From Bacillus alkalisoli (GTDB lineage Bacteria > Bacillota > Bacilli > Bacillales > Bacillaceae_I), in the NCBI RefSeq assembly GCF_002797415.1, contig NZ_KZ454944.1:2312665-2376664 (forward strand): 64,000 nucleotides of DNA, given 5' to 3'. A program made the translations under genes and the position numbers. Within the stretch, counting starts at the first letter, position 1, and every line of letters begins with the position of its first letter. Shown here piece by piece: positions 9,837 to 18,154 of this stretch. The notes beneath the pieces are model-generated. The model was not told where the DNA came from, made no database searches, and saw only the letters and a program-made list of their open reading frames with translations.

Positions 9837-9953
9837 CTGTTGATTTCCGTGCAAGGCTTCGCTTTCCGCGGGCGGGTCTAGGTCTAGCGGCTGTGGGGTC
9901 TCCCGTTCCCCGCTTATCCCGCAGGAGTCTCAGCCTTTCACGGAAATCAACAG
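9837..9953. repeat. GC-rich inverted-repeat element, copy 1
   Basis: A 117-bp element bounded by a perfect 15-bp terminal inverted repeat: ctgttgatttccgtg at the left and cacggaaatcaacag at the right. The interior is far richer in G and C than its surroundings. It shares two blocks with the element at 15561-15753: cgctttccgcgggcggg (16 of 17 identical) and a gtggggtctc...cccgctt.tccc.cagga block. It lies between the dapA stop and the hairpin at 9770-9799. There is no credible coding content and no transposase. From memory, similar elements are dispersed in Bacillaceae genomes. Confidence 0.8.
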
Positions 9954-9992
9954 GTATTAGTATTTAATTATTAACACTAAGCTTTAACATAA

Positions 9993-10859
9993 CTATTTTA
10001 ATAACGATGCTACGAAGTTTCTTTCTGATTCTGTTAATGGTACAAGTGGTAGTCTTACACCGCCAACGTCCATTCCTTTTATCTGTAGTGCCGTTTTAAC
10101 AGGTGTTGGACTTGGAGCGCTAAATAGTCCATTCATTAATGGTAAAAGCTTTTGATGTAGCTTTGCTGCTTTTTGAAGCTCACTGTTTTCAAAAGCATGT
10201 ATCATCTCTTGCATTTCATTTCCTACAACATGTGATGCAACAGAAACAATACCATTACCTCCAATTGCCAACACAGGTATCGTTAAGCCATCATCTCCAC
10301 TATATAAAGCAAAGTCATCGTTAGTATTAGCGATTATTTCTGTCATTTGATCTAAGTTTCCGCTTGCTTCTTTAACTGCGACGATGTTTTCAATATGAGA
10401 CAAACGCACCACTGTTTCGGCAGTCATATTCACTACAGCTCTTCCAGGGACTGTATACAGCATAACTGGTAGCTTCGTTTCCTCTGCTATAGCTTTAAAG
10501 TGCTGAAATAAACCTTCTTGTGAAGGTTTATTGTAATAAGGCGTAACAAGCATTACCGCGTCTACACCGGCAGCTTCTGCTTGTTTCGTAAGAGCGATAG
10601 ACTCTTTTGTATTATTACTTCCTGTACCTGCAACTACAGGCACTCTACCACCAACTACTTCTACAGCATGACGAAATAGTGCCAGCTTTTCTTCTTTTGT
10701 TAGTGTTGGTGATTCTCCTGTTGTACCAGCAATAACTAACGAATCCGTTCCATTTTCAATTAAATAATTAATTAGTTGTGTTGTTTTTTCAAAATCTATG
10801 TTGCCTTTATTATCGAACGGCGTTACCATCGCCGTTGCTACTTTTCCGAAGTTAATCAT
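9993..10859 (-). CDS. dapA: 4-hydroxy-tetrahydrodipicolinate synthase
   Basis: Condenses pyruvate with aspartate semialdehyde in the lysine/diaminopimelate pathway; the product also feeds dipicolinate formation in spores. The 288-aa TIM barrel shows GTTGES (residues 45-50), the catalytic Tyr in VMLYTVPGR (Y135) and the Schiff-base Lys in AVKEASGN (K163). The start overlaps the dapG stop by 4 nt. It is the last gene of the dpaA-dpaB-asd-dapG-dapA cluster. The C-terminal part is complete (length typical of the family). Confidence 0.97.
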   Translation of the reverse strand: MINFGKVATAMVTPFDNKGNIDFEKTTQLINYLIENGTDSLVIAGTTGESPTLTKEEKLALFRHAVEVVGGRVPVVAGTGSNNTKESIALTKQAEAAGVDAVMLVTPYYNKPSQEGLFQHFKAIAEETKLPVMLYTVPGRAVVNMTAETVVRLSHIENIVAVKEASGNLDQMTEIIANTNDDFALYSGDDGLTIPVLAIGGNGIVSVASHVVGNEMQEMIHAFENSELQKAAKLHQKLLPLMNGLFSAPSPTPVKTALQIKGMDVGGVRLPLVPLTESERNFVASLLK

Positions 10860-12121
10860 TTGCTTGGTACCTCTCCTTCGTGCATTGGTTTATTGGAATT
10901 AGTAGAATGATCACTGCCTAGATTAAAAGCCTGATGCAGTGCATTTACAGCGTTATTCAAATCTTCCTCTTTCACTAGTACCCAGATCGTAGTATGGCTA
11001 TCCGCAGATTGTAAGATCTGAATACCAAGTTCTGATAATGCAGTAACAATTTTTGAAGTAACTCCAGGGACACCAGTCATCCCCGCACCTACTGTAGCAA
11101 CCTTCGCACAGTGGCGAGTCACTTTTGGTGAATATCCAAGGTTTTCTAAAACGGAAATCGCTTTCTCCGTCATATCATTTGCAACCGTATATACAACGCT
11201 AGTAGGTGAAATATTGAAAAAGTCCACGCTAATTTGTTCATTCGCCATTGCTCTAAATACTTCTGTTTGTAAGTTATATTGCCCTTCTTTTGCAAACACT
11301 CTAATTTGTGTCACGTTTGACACATGTGCGATTCCAGTTATTAATCTTTCTTTTACATCCACTTTTCGATTCATTTTATCTAAACTTGTAACAAGTGTCC
11401 CAGGTGAATCACTGTACGTTGACCTTACCTTTAGTGGTATGCCTGCATTCATTGCTATTTCAACAGCTCTAGGGTGGATAACTTTTGCTCCTTGGTAAGC
11501 CATGTTGCAAATCTCATTATAGGTGACTACTGACAGTGACTTCGCATCTTTAACGATTCTTGGGTCAGCTGTCATTACACCATCCACATCAGTAAAAATC
11601 TCAATCCATTCTGCTCTTAATGCTGCTCCAATTGCAGCTGCAGAAGTATCACTTCCACCTCTACCTATCGTAGTTATATCTCCAGTTTTAGAAACTCCTT
11701 GGAATCCAGCTACAACTACAACGTCGTGTGATTCTAGTTCTTCTAATAATCGATCACATTTCATTTCTAATATTTTGGCATTTGTATGGTCATTATTTGT
11801 TTTAAAACCTGCTTGAGCTCCATTCAACGCAGAAGCGTGTAATCCGTTGCTATTTAGCATGTTACTAAAGACAACCGAAGAGATTATTTCTCCACACGAC
11901 ATTAGCATATCTACTTCACGCTTTGTTACAGATTTAGCTGGTTCAATTAAGCTAATTAACGAATCTGTTGCATATGGCTCACCTTTTCTGCCTATCGCAG
12001 AAACGACAACGACTACTTTATATCCGTTTTTTACAGCTTTGTTTATATGCCTTAATGCATGTTCTCGTGACTCGCTATCTCTAACGGAAGTACCTCCGAA
12101 CTTTTGCACAACAATTTTCAT
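10856..12121 (-). CDS. dapG: Aspartokinase I
   Basis: Phosphorylates aspartate, the first step towards lysine, diaminopimelate and dipicolinate. It begins MKIVVQKFGGTSV, the aspartokinase signature, and contains GRGGSDTSAAAI and two C-terminal ACT domains (about residues 260-400). The ATG at 12121 is chosen over an upstream in-frame codon at 12136 because GAGGTG sits 7 nt before it. Its place between asd and dapA identifies it as the dapG isozyme, known in B. subtilis to be inhibited by diaminopimelate. The C-terminus carries a polar tail slightly longer than in B. subtilis. Confidence 0.95.
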   Translation of the reverse strand: MKIVVQKFGGTSVRDSESREHALRHINKAVKNGYKVVVVVSAIGRKGEPYATDSLISLIEPAKSVTKREVDMLMSCGEIISSVVFSNMLNSNGLHASALNGAQAGFKTNNDHTNAKILEMKCDRLLEELESHDVVVVAGFQGVSKTGDITTIGRGGSDTSAAAIGAALRAEWIEIFTDVDGVMTADPRIVKDAKSLSVVTYNEICNMAYQGAKVIHPRAVEIAMNAGIPLKVRSTYSDSPGTLVTSLDKMNRKVDVKERLITGIAHVSNVTQIRVFAKEGQYNLQTEVFRAMANEQISVDFFNISPTSVVYTVANDMTEKAISVLENLGYSPKVTRHCAKVATVGAGMTGVPGVTSKIVTALSELGIQILQSADSHTTIWVLVKEEDLNNAVNALHQAFNLGSDHSTNSNKPMHEGEVPSK

Positions 12122-12205
12122 GGTATGGCACCTCATTTTTGAATCATAATTGGTTTCTTGTTGCCTTTTAATATGTTGTATTCATGATTCAGCTAATTAA
12201 CAAAA

Positions 12206-13246
12206 TTATTTTACAACCTCTAATTTCATTAAACTTTCCGCAATTTGTACAGAATTCCAAGCAGCACCTTTTAATAAGTTGTCTGAAACAATCCATAAAT
12301 GAAATCCTTTCTTATTATCGATGTCTTGTCGGATTCTTCCTACAAACACATCATTCTTTCCAACACAATCCGCGGGCATAGGATATAATTGCTCATCTAA
12401 ATTATCTTGTAAAACAACTCCAGGAGCAGCTGCTAATAACTGCTGAATTTCCTTAACTGTTACGTCTTCTCTTTCTACTTCAATATATACGCTCTCAGAA
12501 TGTCCTGTTACAACTGGTAAGCGTACACAAGTAGCAGCAACATGTAACGATGGCATATGCATTATTTTTTTCGTTTCATTGATCATTTTCATTTCTTCAT
12601 ATGTGAAACCATTCTCTGTAAATTTATCAATTTGTGGAATAGCATTAAAAGCTATTTGATAATGCTTTTTATCACCTTTTACTGGTAAAATTTCTGGTGT
12701 GAATTCTTCCCCAGCCAAAATAGCTTGGGTTTGATTATGCAATTCATCTATTGCAGCTGCTCCTGCACCAGAAACTGCTTGATAAGTAGAAACAATAATT
12801 TTGGATAATCCGTACTTTTCTCTAATAGGTTCTAATGCTACAACCATTTGAATAGTAGAGCAGTTTGGGTTTGCAATGATTCCATTATGTTCTAAAATAT
12901 CGTTTTCGTTTACTTCAGGAACAACAAGCGGAACATTTGGGTCCATTCGGAATGCACTAGTGTTGTCCACAACGATTGCACCACGTTTTACTGCTTCAGG
13001 TGCCAAAAGTTCAGAAACAGATCCACCAGCACTGAACAGAGCAATATCTACTCCTTCAAAACTTGAGGGTTGAGCTTCTTGCACAACAAACTCTTCACCT
13101 TTAAAAGATATTTTTGTACCTGCTGAACGAGCAGAAGATAATAGTGTTAATTTATTTATAGGAAAATTCCTTTGTTCTAATGTTTGAAGCATTTGTTGTC
13201 CAACTGCACCAGTTGCACCTACAACAGCTACATGAAATCCTGTCAT
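12206..13246 (-). CDS. asd: Aspartate-semialdehyde dehydrogenase
   Basis: Reduces aspartyl phosphate to aspartate semialdehyde using NADPH. The 346-aa protein has an N-terminal nucleotide-binding loop [10 protein letters not shown] and the catalytic cysteine in ANPNCSTIQ (C129). The active-site histidine region [11 protein letters not shown] is also present. Together with dapG and dapA it provides the lysine branch used for peptidoglycan and dipicolinate. The ATG at 13246 follows GGGAGGA. Confidence 0.97.
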   Translation of the reverse strand: MTGFHVAVVGATGAVGQQMLQTLEQRNFPINKLTLLSSARSAGTKISFKGEEFVVQEAQPSSFEGVDIALFSAGGSVSELLAPEAVKRGAIVVDNTSAFRMDPNVPLVVPEVNENDILEHNGIIANPNCSTIQMVVALEPIREKYGLSKIIVSTYQAVSGAGAAAIDELHNQTQAILAGEEFTPEILPVKGDKKHYQIAFNAIPQIDKFTENGFTYEEMKMINETKKIMHMPSLHVAATCVRLPVVTGHSESVYIEVEREDVTVKEIQQLLAAAPGVVLQDNLDEQLYPMPADCVGKNDVFVGRIRQDIDNKKGFHLWIVSDNLLKGAAWNSVQIAESLMKLEVVK

Positions 13247-13321
13247 TTAAAATGTCCTCCCTATACCTAAAATAAAAATTGTATTCTAATGATATATTTT
13301 ATCATAGTGGTCAAATAAAGA

Positions 13322-13348
13322 AGAGAAGAAATTGATATTTTCTTCTCT
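13322..13348 (-). terminator. Hairpin between dpaB and asd
   Basis: Stem agagaagaaa/tttcttctct with a 7-nt loop, followed on the minus strand by TCTTTATTTG. AT-rich, so probably partial; it could uncouple the spore-specific dpaAB transcript from constitutive asd-dapG-dapA expression. Confidence 0.55.
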
Positions 13349-13425
13349 AATTTCTTATTTGTAAAGAAAGTATAAGTTTAATAGTCTCTGTTTGTCTAGT
13401 AACAAGTTACATGAACTTGCTTCTA

Positions 13426-14025
13426 CTATTCCTCATATCTAAATCTTTCCACTACGACAGGCTGTAATTGTTTATGCTCTAATGCATCAACTACTGTTGG
13501 GAGTAACAGTTCCATCCTTGCCACCATAGAGTTTGGCTTCTTTTCTGGTGCATCTTGACCAAACGGAATAAAATAAATGTTTTTAGTAGCCATTAATCTC
13601 ATAAGATTAACACCGTTTAATCCTAATGCGTCATTTGTTGATATTCCTAAAACTACAGGTTTATGATTTCGAAGAGTTGCTTTTGCAGCCATTAATACGG
13701 GTGAATCTGTTAATGCATTCGCTAGTTTGCTCATAGAATTACCAGTTAATGGTGCAATAACCATACAGTCTAAAGGTATTTTTGGTCCTAACGGCTCTGC
13801 TTTGACAATAGAGTCTATAACTTTTTTACCAGTTATGTCCTCTATTTTCTTTATCCATTCTAACCCTTCACCAAACCTAGTTGTCGTATTTTGTACAGTA
13901 AACGTAACTACTGGTAATACTTCTGCTCCTTCTTTCACTAATTGTTCTATTTTAGGTACTACCGCTTCATACGTACAATGTGATCCCGTTAATCCGAAGC
14001 CGATTCGCTTTCCTTTTAACCTCAT
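13426..14025 (-). CDS. dpaB: Dipicolinate synthase subunit B (flavoprotein)
   Basis: About 199 aa with a flavoprotein (HFCD-like) fold: KRIGFGLTGSHCTYEA at the N-terminus and PLTGNSMSKLAN in the middle, as in B. subtilis SpoVFB. It works with DpaA in the mother cell to make dipicolinic acid for the spore core. Three consecutive ATG codons (14031, 14028, 14025) follow GAGGAGA; the third has the best spacing and lies after the dpaA stop. Essentially full length. Confidence 0.95.
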   Translation of the reverse strand: MRLKGKRIGFGLTGSHCTYEAVVPKIEQLVKEGAEVLPVVTFTVQNTTTRFGEGLEWIKKIEDITGKKVIDSIVKAEPLGPKIPLDCMVIAPLTGNSMSKLANALTDSPVLMAAKATLRNHKPVVLGISTNDALGLNGVNLMRLMATKNIYFIPFGQDAPEKKPNSMVARMELLLPTVVDALEHKQLQPVVVERFRYEE

Positions 14026-14027
14026 CA

Positions 14028-14921
14028 TCATTCTCCTCTCGCTTTTAAATCATCTAATAACAATTGGCATAATACTTGAGCTACAATTTGCCCAGCAGTT
14101 TTCGGAGCAACTATTCCTGGAAGTCCTGGTGCAAGGAGAGCTTTTATCCCTCTTTTTTCTGCGTAACGGAAATCGGTTCCACCGGGTTTAGATGCTAAAT
14201 CTATAATTAAAGTGTGAGCAGGCATTTTGGAAATAACATTTGCTGTAACAATGGGATGAGGAATTGTATTAATACATACATCGATATCAGATACGTTTTT
14301 ATCCAATTCATTCAAATGAAACGGTTTTAATCCGAGTTCAAATATTCTAGCAATATGTTCTGATCTTCTTGCTCCAACACTTACATGGGCACCAAGTGCT
14401 GCAAACGTTCTAGCAACTGTTAATCCAACTCTTCCGAACCCGAGAACAGCTACTTTAGAATTATGAATAGTTATATCTGTATGTTGAATTACCATCATAA
14501 TTGTGCCTTCAACTGTTGGTATTGCATTATAAATAGCAACGTCATCACGTTCAAAAAGTTGCACAAGTTTACGGTTTGTGTTTGTAACAATTTTATCTAA
14601 ATATGAATTGGAAATTCCTGAATAGATAGTACAATGTTTTGGTGTCACTTGCAGAATTTCTTCTGTTAATACGATTTTCTCATTAGAAAAGATTGTATCT
14701 ACTTGACCTTCCAAATTAGTACCAGCTACTGGTAAAATAATCGCATCTATTGTTGAAAAGTCAACACCATCAATTTGCTCTTTAGATGCTCCAGTAAATC
14801 CATGGTCTAATTGATCAAAGCCAATTAGTGACAGCTTTGCATCCAATTCAATTAACTTTCGAATTACTTCTAGCTGCCTTGCGTCACCGCCAATTACAGC
14901 TATGTGCAAACCGGTCAGCAT
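14028..14921 (-). CDS. dpaA: Dipicolinate synthase subunit A
   Basis: 297-aa dehydrogenase-like subunit (SpoVFA). A first Rossmann-like motif at the N-terminus (IAVIGGDARQLE) is followed by a second NAD(P)-binding loop VLGFGRVGLTVARTFAALGA in the middle. It forms dipicolinate with DpaB late in sporulation. In B. subtilis the operon is under mother-cell sigma-K; I could not identify a convincing sigma-K promoter in the 287-nt gap upstream. It overlaps the alternative dpaB start codons. Confidence 0.96.
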   Translation of the reverse strand: MLTGLHIAVIGGDARQLEVIRKLIELDAKLSLIGFDQLDHGFTGASKEQIDGVDFSTIDAIILPVAGTNLEGQVDTIFSNEKIVLTEEILQVTPKHCTIYSGISNSYLDKIVTNTNRKLVQLFERDDVAIYNAIPTVEGTIMMVIQHTDITIHNSKVAVLGFGRVGLTVARTFAALGAHVSVGARRSEHIARIFELGLKPFHLNELDKNVSDIDVCINTIPHPIVTANVISKMPAHTLIIDLASKPGGTDFRYAEKRGIKALLAPGLPGIVAPKTAGQIVAQVLCQLLLDDLKARGE

Positions 14922-15172
14922 ACTTTGTCACCTTCTTTATTTCTGACTATATTTCTTGTAATGCTCCACTGATTACCTACTTCCACATACTATGTATGGA
15001 CAAATGAACATGTGAATACGAAAATTAAATCGACAGAACATAAGGAATATATATTTAGCCAACTTGTTAGCTGAGAATTTTCTTATATACGTAAAAAGTG
15101 AATTATCTGTAATTATGCAAATATATCTTCAAAAAATTTCCAGAAAAATAAAAATTTATCCCCAAATAAAAA

Positions 15173-15200
15173 TAACCAGATAGATTAATCTACCTGGTTA
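15173..15200 (-). terminator. Intrinsic terminator of ymxH
   Basis: Near-perfect 13-14-bp inverted repeat taaccagatagatt/aatctacctggtta (one G-U pair in the RNA), 8 nt after the ymxH stop, followed on the minus strand by TTTTTATTTG. The rest of the gap to dpaA (14922-15172) is AT-rich with no gene; the dpaA promoter should lie there. Confidence 0.88.
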
Positions 15201-15208
15201 TCGTTTTA

Positions 15209-15457
15209 TTATTCACTTATTTCATCTGGCACGTCTATAATAATCATGTCGTTACCAACTTTTTGGATATGGCTCCAAGGTACTCTAATATCGCCACCTT
15301 CCCGCTTCAAACCGAACCACTTTACATTTGGTATAATTAATGAGCGTATTTCTCCAGTCGTTTCGTTTATTTCTAAATCAGTTTGGCCTAGGACTCCTAG
15401 TCTTTCTGCTCTTTTTACATCTACAATTTCTTTCCCGCTTAGTTCACTTAATCGCAT
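15209..15457 (-). CDS. ymxH: YlmC/YmxH-family PRC-barrel sporulation protein
   Basis: An 82-aa protein starting MRLSELSGKEIVDVKRAERLG with a single PRC-barrel-type domain, typical of the YlmC/YmxH family. The family is common in spore formers but its function is not established. It is a separate small transcription unit between two strong terminators (15510-15547 upstream, 15173-15200 downstream). The start has a GGGGAAGA site. Confidence 0.88.
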   Translation of the reverse strand: MRLSELSGKEIVDVKRAERLGVLGQTDLEINETTGEIRSLIIPNVKWFGLKREGGDIRVPWSHIQKVGNDMIIIDVPDEISE

Positions 15458-15509
15458 GTCTTCCCCTCCAATCTATTATTTCTACTACTATATATAAGCT
15501 TGAACAAAT

Positions 15510-15547
15510 AAAAAATGCCTGCAAGTTATCCTTGCAAGGCATTTTTT
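15510..15547 (-). terminator. Intrinsic terminator downstream of mlpA
   Basis: Long stem aaaaaatgcctgcaag/cttgcaaggcatttttt with one bulged base and a 5-nt loop. T-runs on both sides make it potentially bidirectional. It lies 14 nt beyond the repeat element that separates it from the mlpA stop. Confidence 0.88.
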
Positions 15548-15560
15548 ATGTTTAACACCG

Positions 15561-15753
15561 CTGTTGAATTCCGCGCGTAAGCCTCCGCTTTCCACGGGCG
15601 GGGTCGTGAGCCTCTTCGGCGCATCCGCACTTGTGGGGGGTCTCACGTTTCCCGCTTCTCCCACAGGATAAGGAAGGCTACGGTGCGATGCATCGCACGA
15701 AGAAAATACGTATGTATTTTCAAAGAGGCTACAACTCTCGCTTCAATCAACAG
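15561..15753. repeat. GC-rich inverted-repeat element, copy 2 (expanded)
   Basis: A 193-bp relative of the element at 9837-9953. Ends are ctgttga and tcaacag; the core block cgctttccacgggcggg and the gtggggg...cccgcttctcccacagga block match copy 1. Unlike copy 1 it has extra internal structure: a 16-bp perfect palindrome gtgcgatgcatcgcac (15683-15698), then an 8-bp hairpin gaaaatac-gtat-gtattttc (15702-15721). There is also an internal gtgagcc...ggtctcac arm pair. It lies between the mlpA stop and its terminator and has no coding content. Confidence 0.75.
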
Positions 15754-15811
15754 CTAGATAGTCACTAACACTGCAACCTACATTAACAAGCATTTAGAAT
15801 GGAAAAACTTA

Positions 15812-17050
15812 TTAACTAATAGACTTAGGTAATTCTCCATCTGGGCTAATTAAAGCAACAGAGAACTCTTCTGTGAATAATTTAGTTGCTAGGTTGTTTA
15901 CAGATTCCTCTGAAATTTCGTTAATGTTTTCTAGAATTTCATCTAGGGAGCGATGTTTTCCTAATAATAGTTCGTTTTTCCCGTTACGGCTCATTCTGCT
16001 ATTTGTACTCTCTAAGCCTAACATTAAGCTTCCTTTTATTTGCTCCTTACTATTCTTTAATTCTTTCTCTGTAATACCTTTATCTTTGAAGTGATCTAAC
16101 GTTTTTTGTATAGTATCAAATAGTTCATTTAATTGATTGCTTCCTGTACCTCCATAAATAGTTAGCATTCCATTATCTTTAAAGGAAGAATGATAACTAT
16201 AGATGGAATAAGCTAATCCCTTTTCTTCCCTTACATCCTGAAATAGGCGACTACTCATGCTTCCTCCAAGAACGTTGTTAAGTACAATTAGGCTATAAAT
16301 ATCTTTATCCCCAACAGGTAGGCCATTGTAACCAATACATAAATGGGCCTGCTCTGTACTCTTTTTCTTTGTTAAATGTTCATGAAAGAAACTTGGTTTT
16401 TCATATTCACGTTTAGAATGTCCAGTATCATACGATCCGAAAAGTTCTTCTACTTCTTGAATAAAGTTATCGTGAATGTTTCCTGCAATAGAGATTACGA
16501 CATTATCCGGCGTGTATGTCTCATTCATATATTGTGTTAATGTATCACGGTTAAATTTAGATAATGTTGCTTCTGTACCAAGAATTGGATAACCTAATGC
16601 ATGATCACCGTAAGAAGCTCTAGCTAACACATCATGTACAATGTCATCTGGAGCATCTTCATACATTTTTATTTCTTCATACACAACTTTCTTTTCTTTT
16701 TTTAATTCTTCTTCATCAAAAATGGAGTGAAAGAACATATCTGCTAGCACATCTAAGGCGTATGTTCCATGCTCATCTAATACTTTTGCATAATAGCAAG
16801 TGTATTCTTTTGATGTAAATGCATTTACTTGACCACCTATAGCATCAAAACTTTCGGCAATCTCTCTTGCCGTTCTCGATTTTGTTCCTTTAAAAAACAT
16901 ATGTTCTAAAAAATGCGAGACTCCATTATTCTCACTAGTTTCATTCCTAGACCCTGTACCTATCCAAACTCCTATAGCAACAGATCTAACTGTTGGAATA
17001 TGCTCAAGTACAACTCTTACACCATTTTTGCACGTATGTTTTGTTAACAA
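15812..17050 (-). CDS. mlpA: M16-family zinc peptidase MlpA
   Basis: A 412-aa insulinase/processing-peptidase-like metalloprotease. The zinc motif HxxEH is HFLEH at residues 46-50, with the third ligand Glu at 126 (EEIKM). The C-terminal half has the usual REEKGLAYSIYS segment. B. subtilis mlpA (ymxG) has the same position after ylxY. No signal peptide, so cytoplasmic. It begins 34 nt after ylxY and probably shares its transcript. Confidence 0.94.
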   Translation of the reverse strand: MLTKHTCKNGVRVVLEHIPTVRSVAIGVWIGTGSRNETSENNGVSHFLEHMFFKGTKSRTAREIAESFDAIGGQVNAFTSKEYTCYYAKVLDEHGTYALDVLADMFFHSIFDEEELKKEKKVVYEEIKMYEDAPDDIVHDVLARASYGDHALGYPILGTEATLSKFNRDTLTQYMNETYTPDNVVISIAGNIHDNFIQEVEELFGSYDTGHSKREYEKPSFFHEHLTKKKSTEQAHLCIGYNGLPVGDKDIYSLIVLNNVLGGSMSSRLFQDVREEKGLAYSIYSYHSSFKDNGMLTIYGGTGSNQLNELFDTIQKTLDHFKDKGITEKELKNSKEQIKGSLMLGLESTNSRMSRNGKNELLLGKHRSLDEILENINEISEESVNNLATKLFTEEFSVALISPDGELPKSIS

Positions 17051-17084
17051 AGAAGTTCCTCCTATTCAAACGGTAAAACAGTGA

Positions 17085-18041
17085 TTAATCTCGCCGTTCT
17101 TCACTTAATAAAGATGATACTGTGCCTATTTCTAGATCTTTTTCTTTAATGGATATTATCATTGTTTCTAACGCTTTAGATGTAGGTTCTGTTGGATGCA
17201 TTAATATTAATGCACCTGGATGGACTTTTTCTGTTACGCGGTTCACAATGACATGCGGTTCTGGTCTTTGCCAGTCAATCGTATCTACACTCCACATGAT
17301 AGTACCCATATTTAGTTCTTTCGCAATTTCGACAACTTCTTGTCGATAGCTTCCGCTAGGTGGACCAAACCATGTTGGTTTTATTCCTGTAGTAGCTTCA
17401 ATTACGTCACTAGTTTTTATTAGCTGATCTCGAACAGCATTACTACCTAACGTCTTCATGTTAGGGTGTGTATAAGAATGGTTACCTAGTTCATGTCCAG
17501 CATCAAAAATCATTTTTGCTATAGAAGGGTTTTCTTTAACCCATCTTCCTTCAAGAAAAAATGTTGCTCGTACATTATTTTTTTCAAGTGTTTCCAGCAT
17601 GTCTGGTATATATTCGTTACCCCAAGCAACATTTATTAAAAACGATACCATTTTTTTATCTGGATGACCACGATAAATAGGCGACGCTTGCAAGTCTTCT
17701 AAATGCAATGTTGGCGGAATCTCATCATAAATTAATTTCTTTTCGTTAAATAGGCCATCTTTTTTCATGTTATTATATGATTTTTCAGTATTTACTTTCT
17801 TACCATTTAACCCAGGAATCGCTTTCCACACTTTATCGATTTTGGCATCTTGAGGTGGTTTTTCGTAAAGGTGCGCTTGTTTTTCGATTTCTGCATATAA
17901 TGCATCTTGCTTTTTAACTACCTCGATAGCTGAATCGTTAAACAAAACTCTATATTCCTCTTGTAATGGATTAGGAAAACTATTGTATGTAATGAATGCT
18001 ACTATAATAAATGCCAATAGGTGCGCAGTAGTCCTTTTCAT
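17085..18041 (-). CDS. ylxY: YlxY-like polysaccharide deacetylase-family protein
   Basis: 318 aa with an N-terminal signal/anchor segment (residues 5-22) and a NodB-type carbohydrate esterase domain (about residues 125-310). Family motifs: the usual metal-binding TFDD-like motif is replaced by FLINVAWG; HSYTHPNM (HxxxxH-like second motif) and WFGPPSGSYR are present. Loss of the catalytic Asp at motif 1 suggests a weakly active or inactive enzyme, as proposed for sporulation homologues of this group. It lies between pnp and mlpA as in B. subtilis. Confidence 0.9.
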   Translation of the reverse strand: MKRTTAHLLAFIIVAFITYNSFPNPLQEEYRVLFNDSAIEVVKKQDALYAEIEKQAHLYEKPPQDAKIDKVWKAIPGLNGKKVNTEKSYNNMKKDGLFNEKKLIYDEIPPTLHLEDLQASPIYRGHPDKKMVSFLINVAWGNEYIPDMLETLEKNNVRATFFLEGRWVKENPSIAKMIFDAGHELGNHSYTHPNMKTLGSNAVRDQLIKTSDVIEATTGIKPTWFGPPSGSYRQEVVEIAKELNMGTIMWSVDTIDWQRPEPHVIVNRVTEKVHPGALILMHPTEPTSKALETMIISIKEKDLEIGTVSSLLSEERRD

Positions 18042-18118
18042 TCTATCCTTCCCCCTTTATACAACAATTTATGTATAGAGTGGACAAGGTAGAACTTTTT
18101 ACATGAAGTATGTGAAAA

Positions 18119-18145
18119 GAAGCCTGATACAATTATCAAGGCTCC
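18119..18145 (-). terminator. Intrinsic terminator of pnp
   Basis: Hairpin GAGCC-TGATA/TATCA-GGCTTC (one bulged T) 10 nt after the pnp stop, followed on the minus strand by TTCTTTTCAC. Confidence 0.8.
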
Positions 18146-18154
18146 TTCATCATA

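Noticed and set aside
9764-9967. Plus-strand 67-aa open frame in the dapA-rnjB gap
   Set aside because: It runs through the terminator hairpin and the GC-rich repeat, and its Arg/Ser/Leu-rich translation is what the repeat yields. No ribosome binding site fits.
13727-14191. Plus-strand 154-aa frame opposite dpaA/dpaB
   Set aside because: It is antisense to two well-conserved genes and has no recognisable motif or SD; same for other plus-strand frames throughout the window.
14922-15172. Search for a sigma-K promoter for dpaA
   Set aside because: A CATACATAG sequence is near the CATAnnnTA consensus but has a mismatch and no suitable -35, so it was not called.
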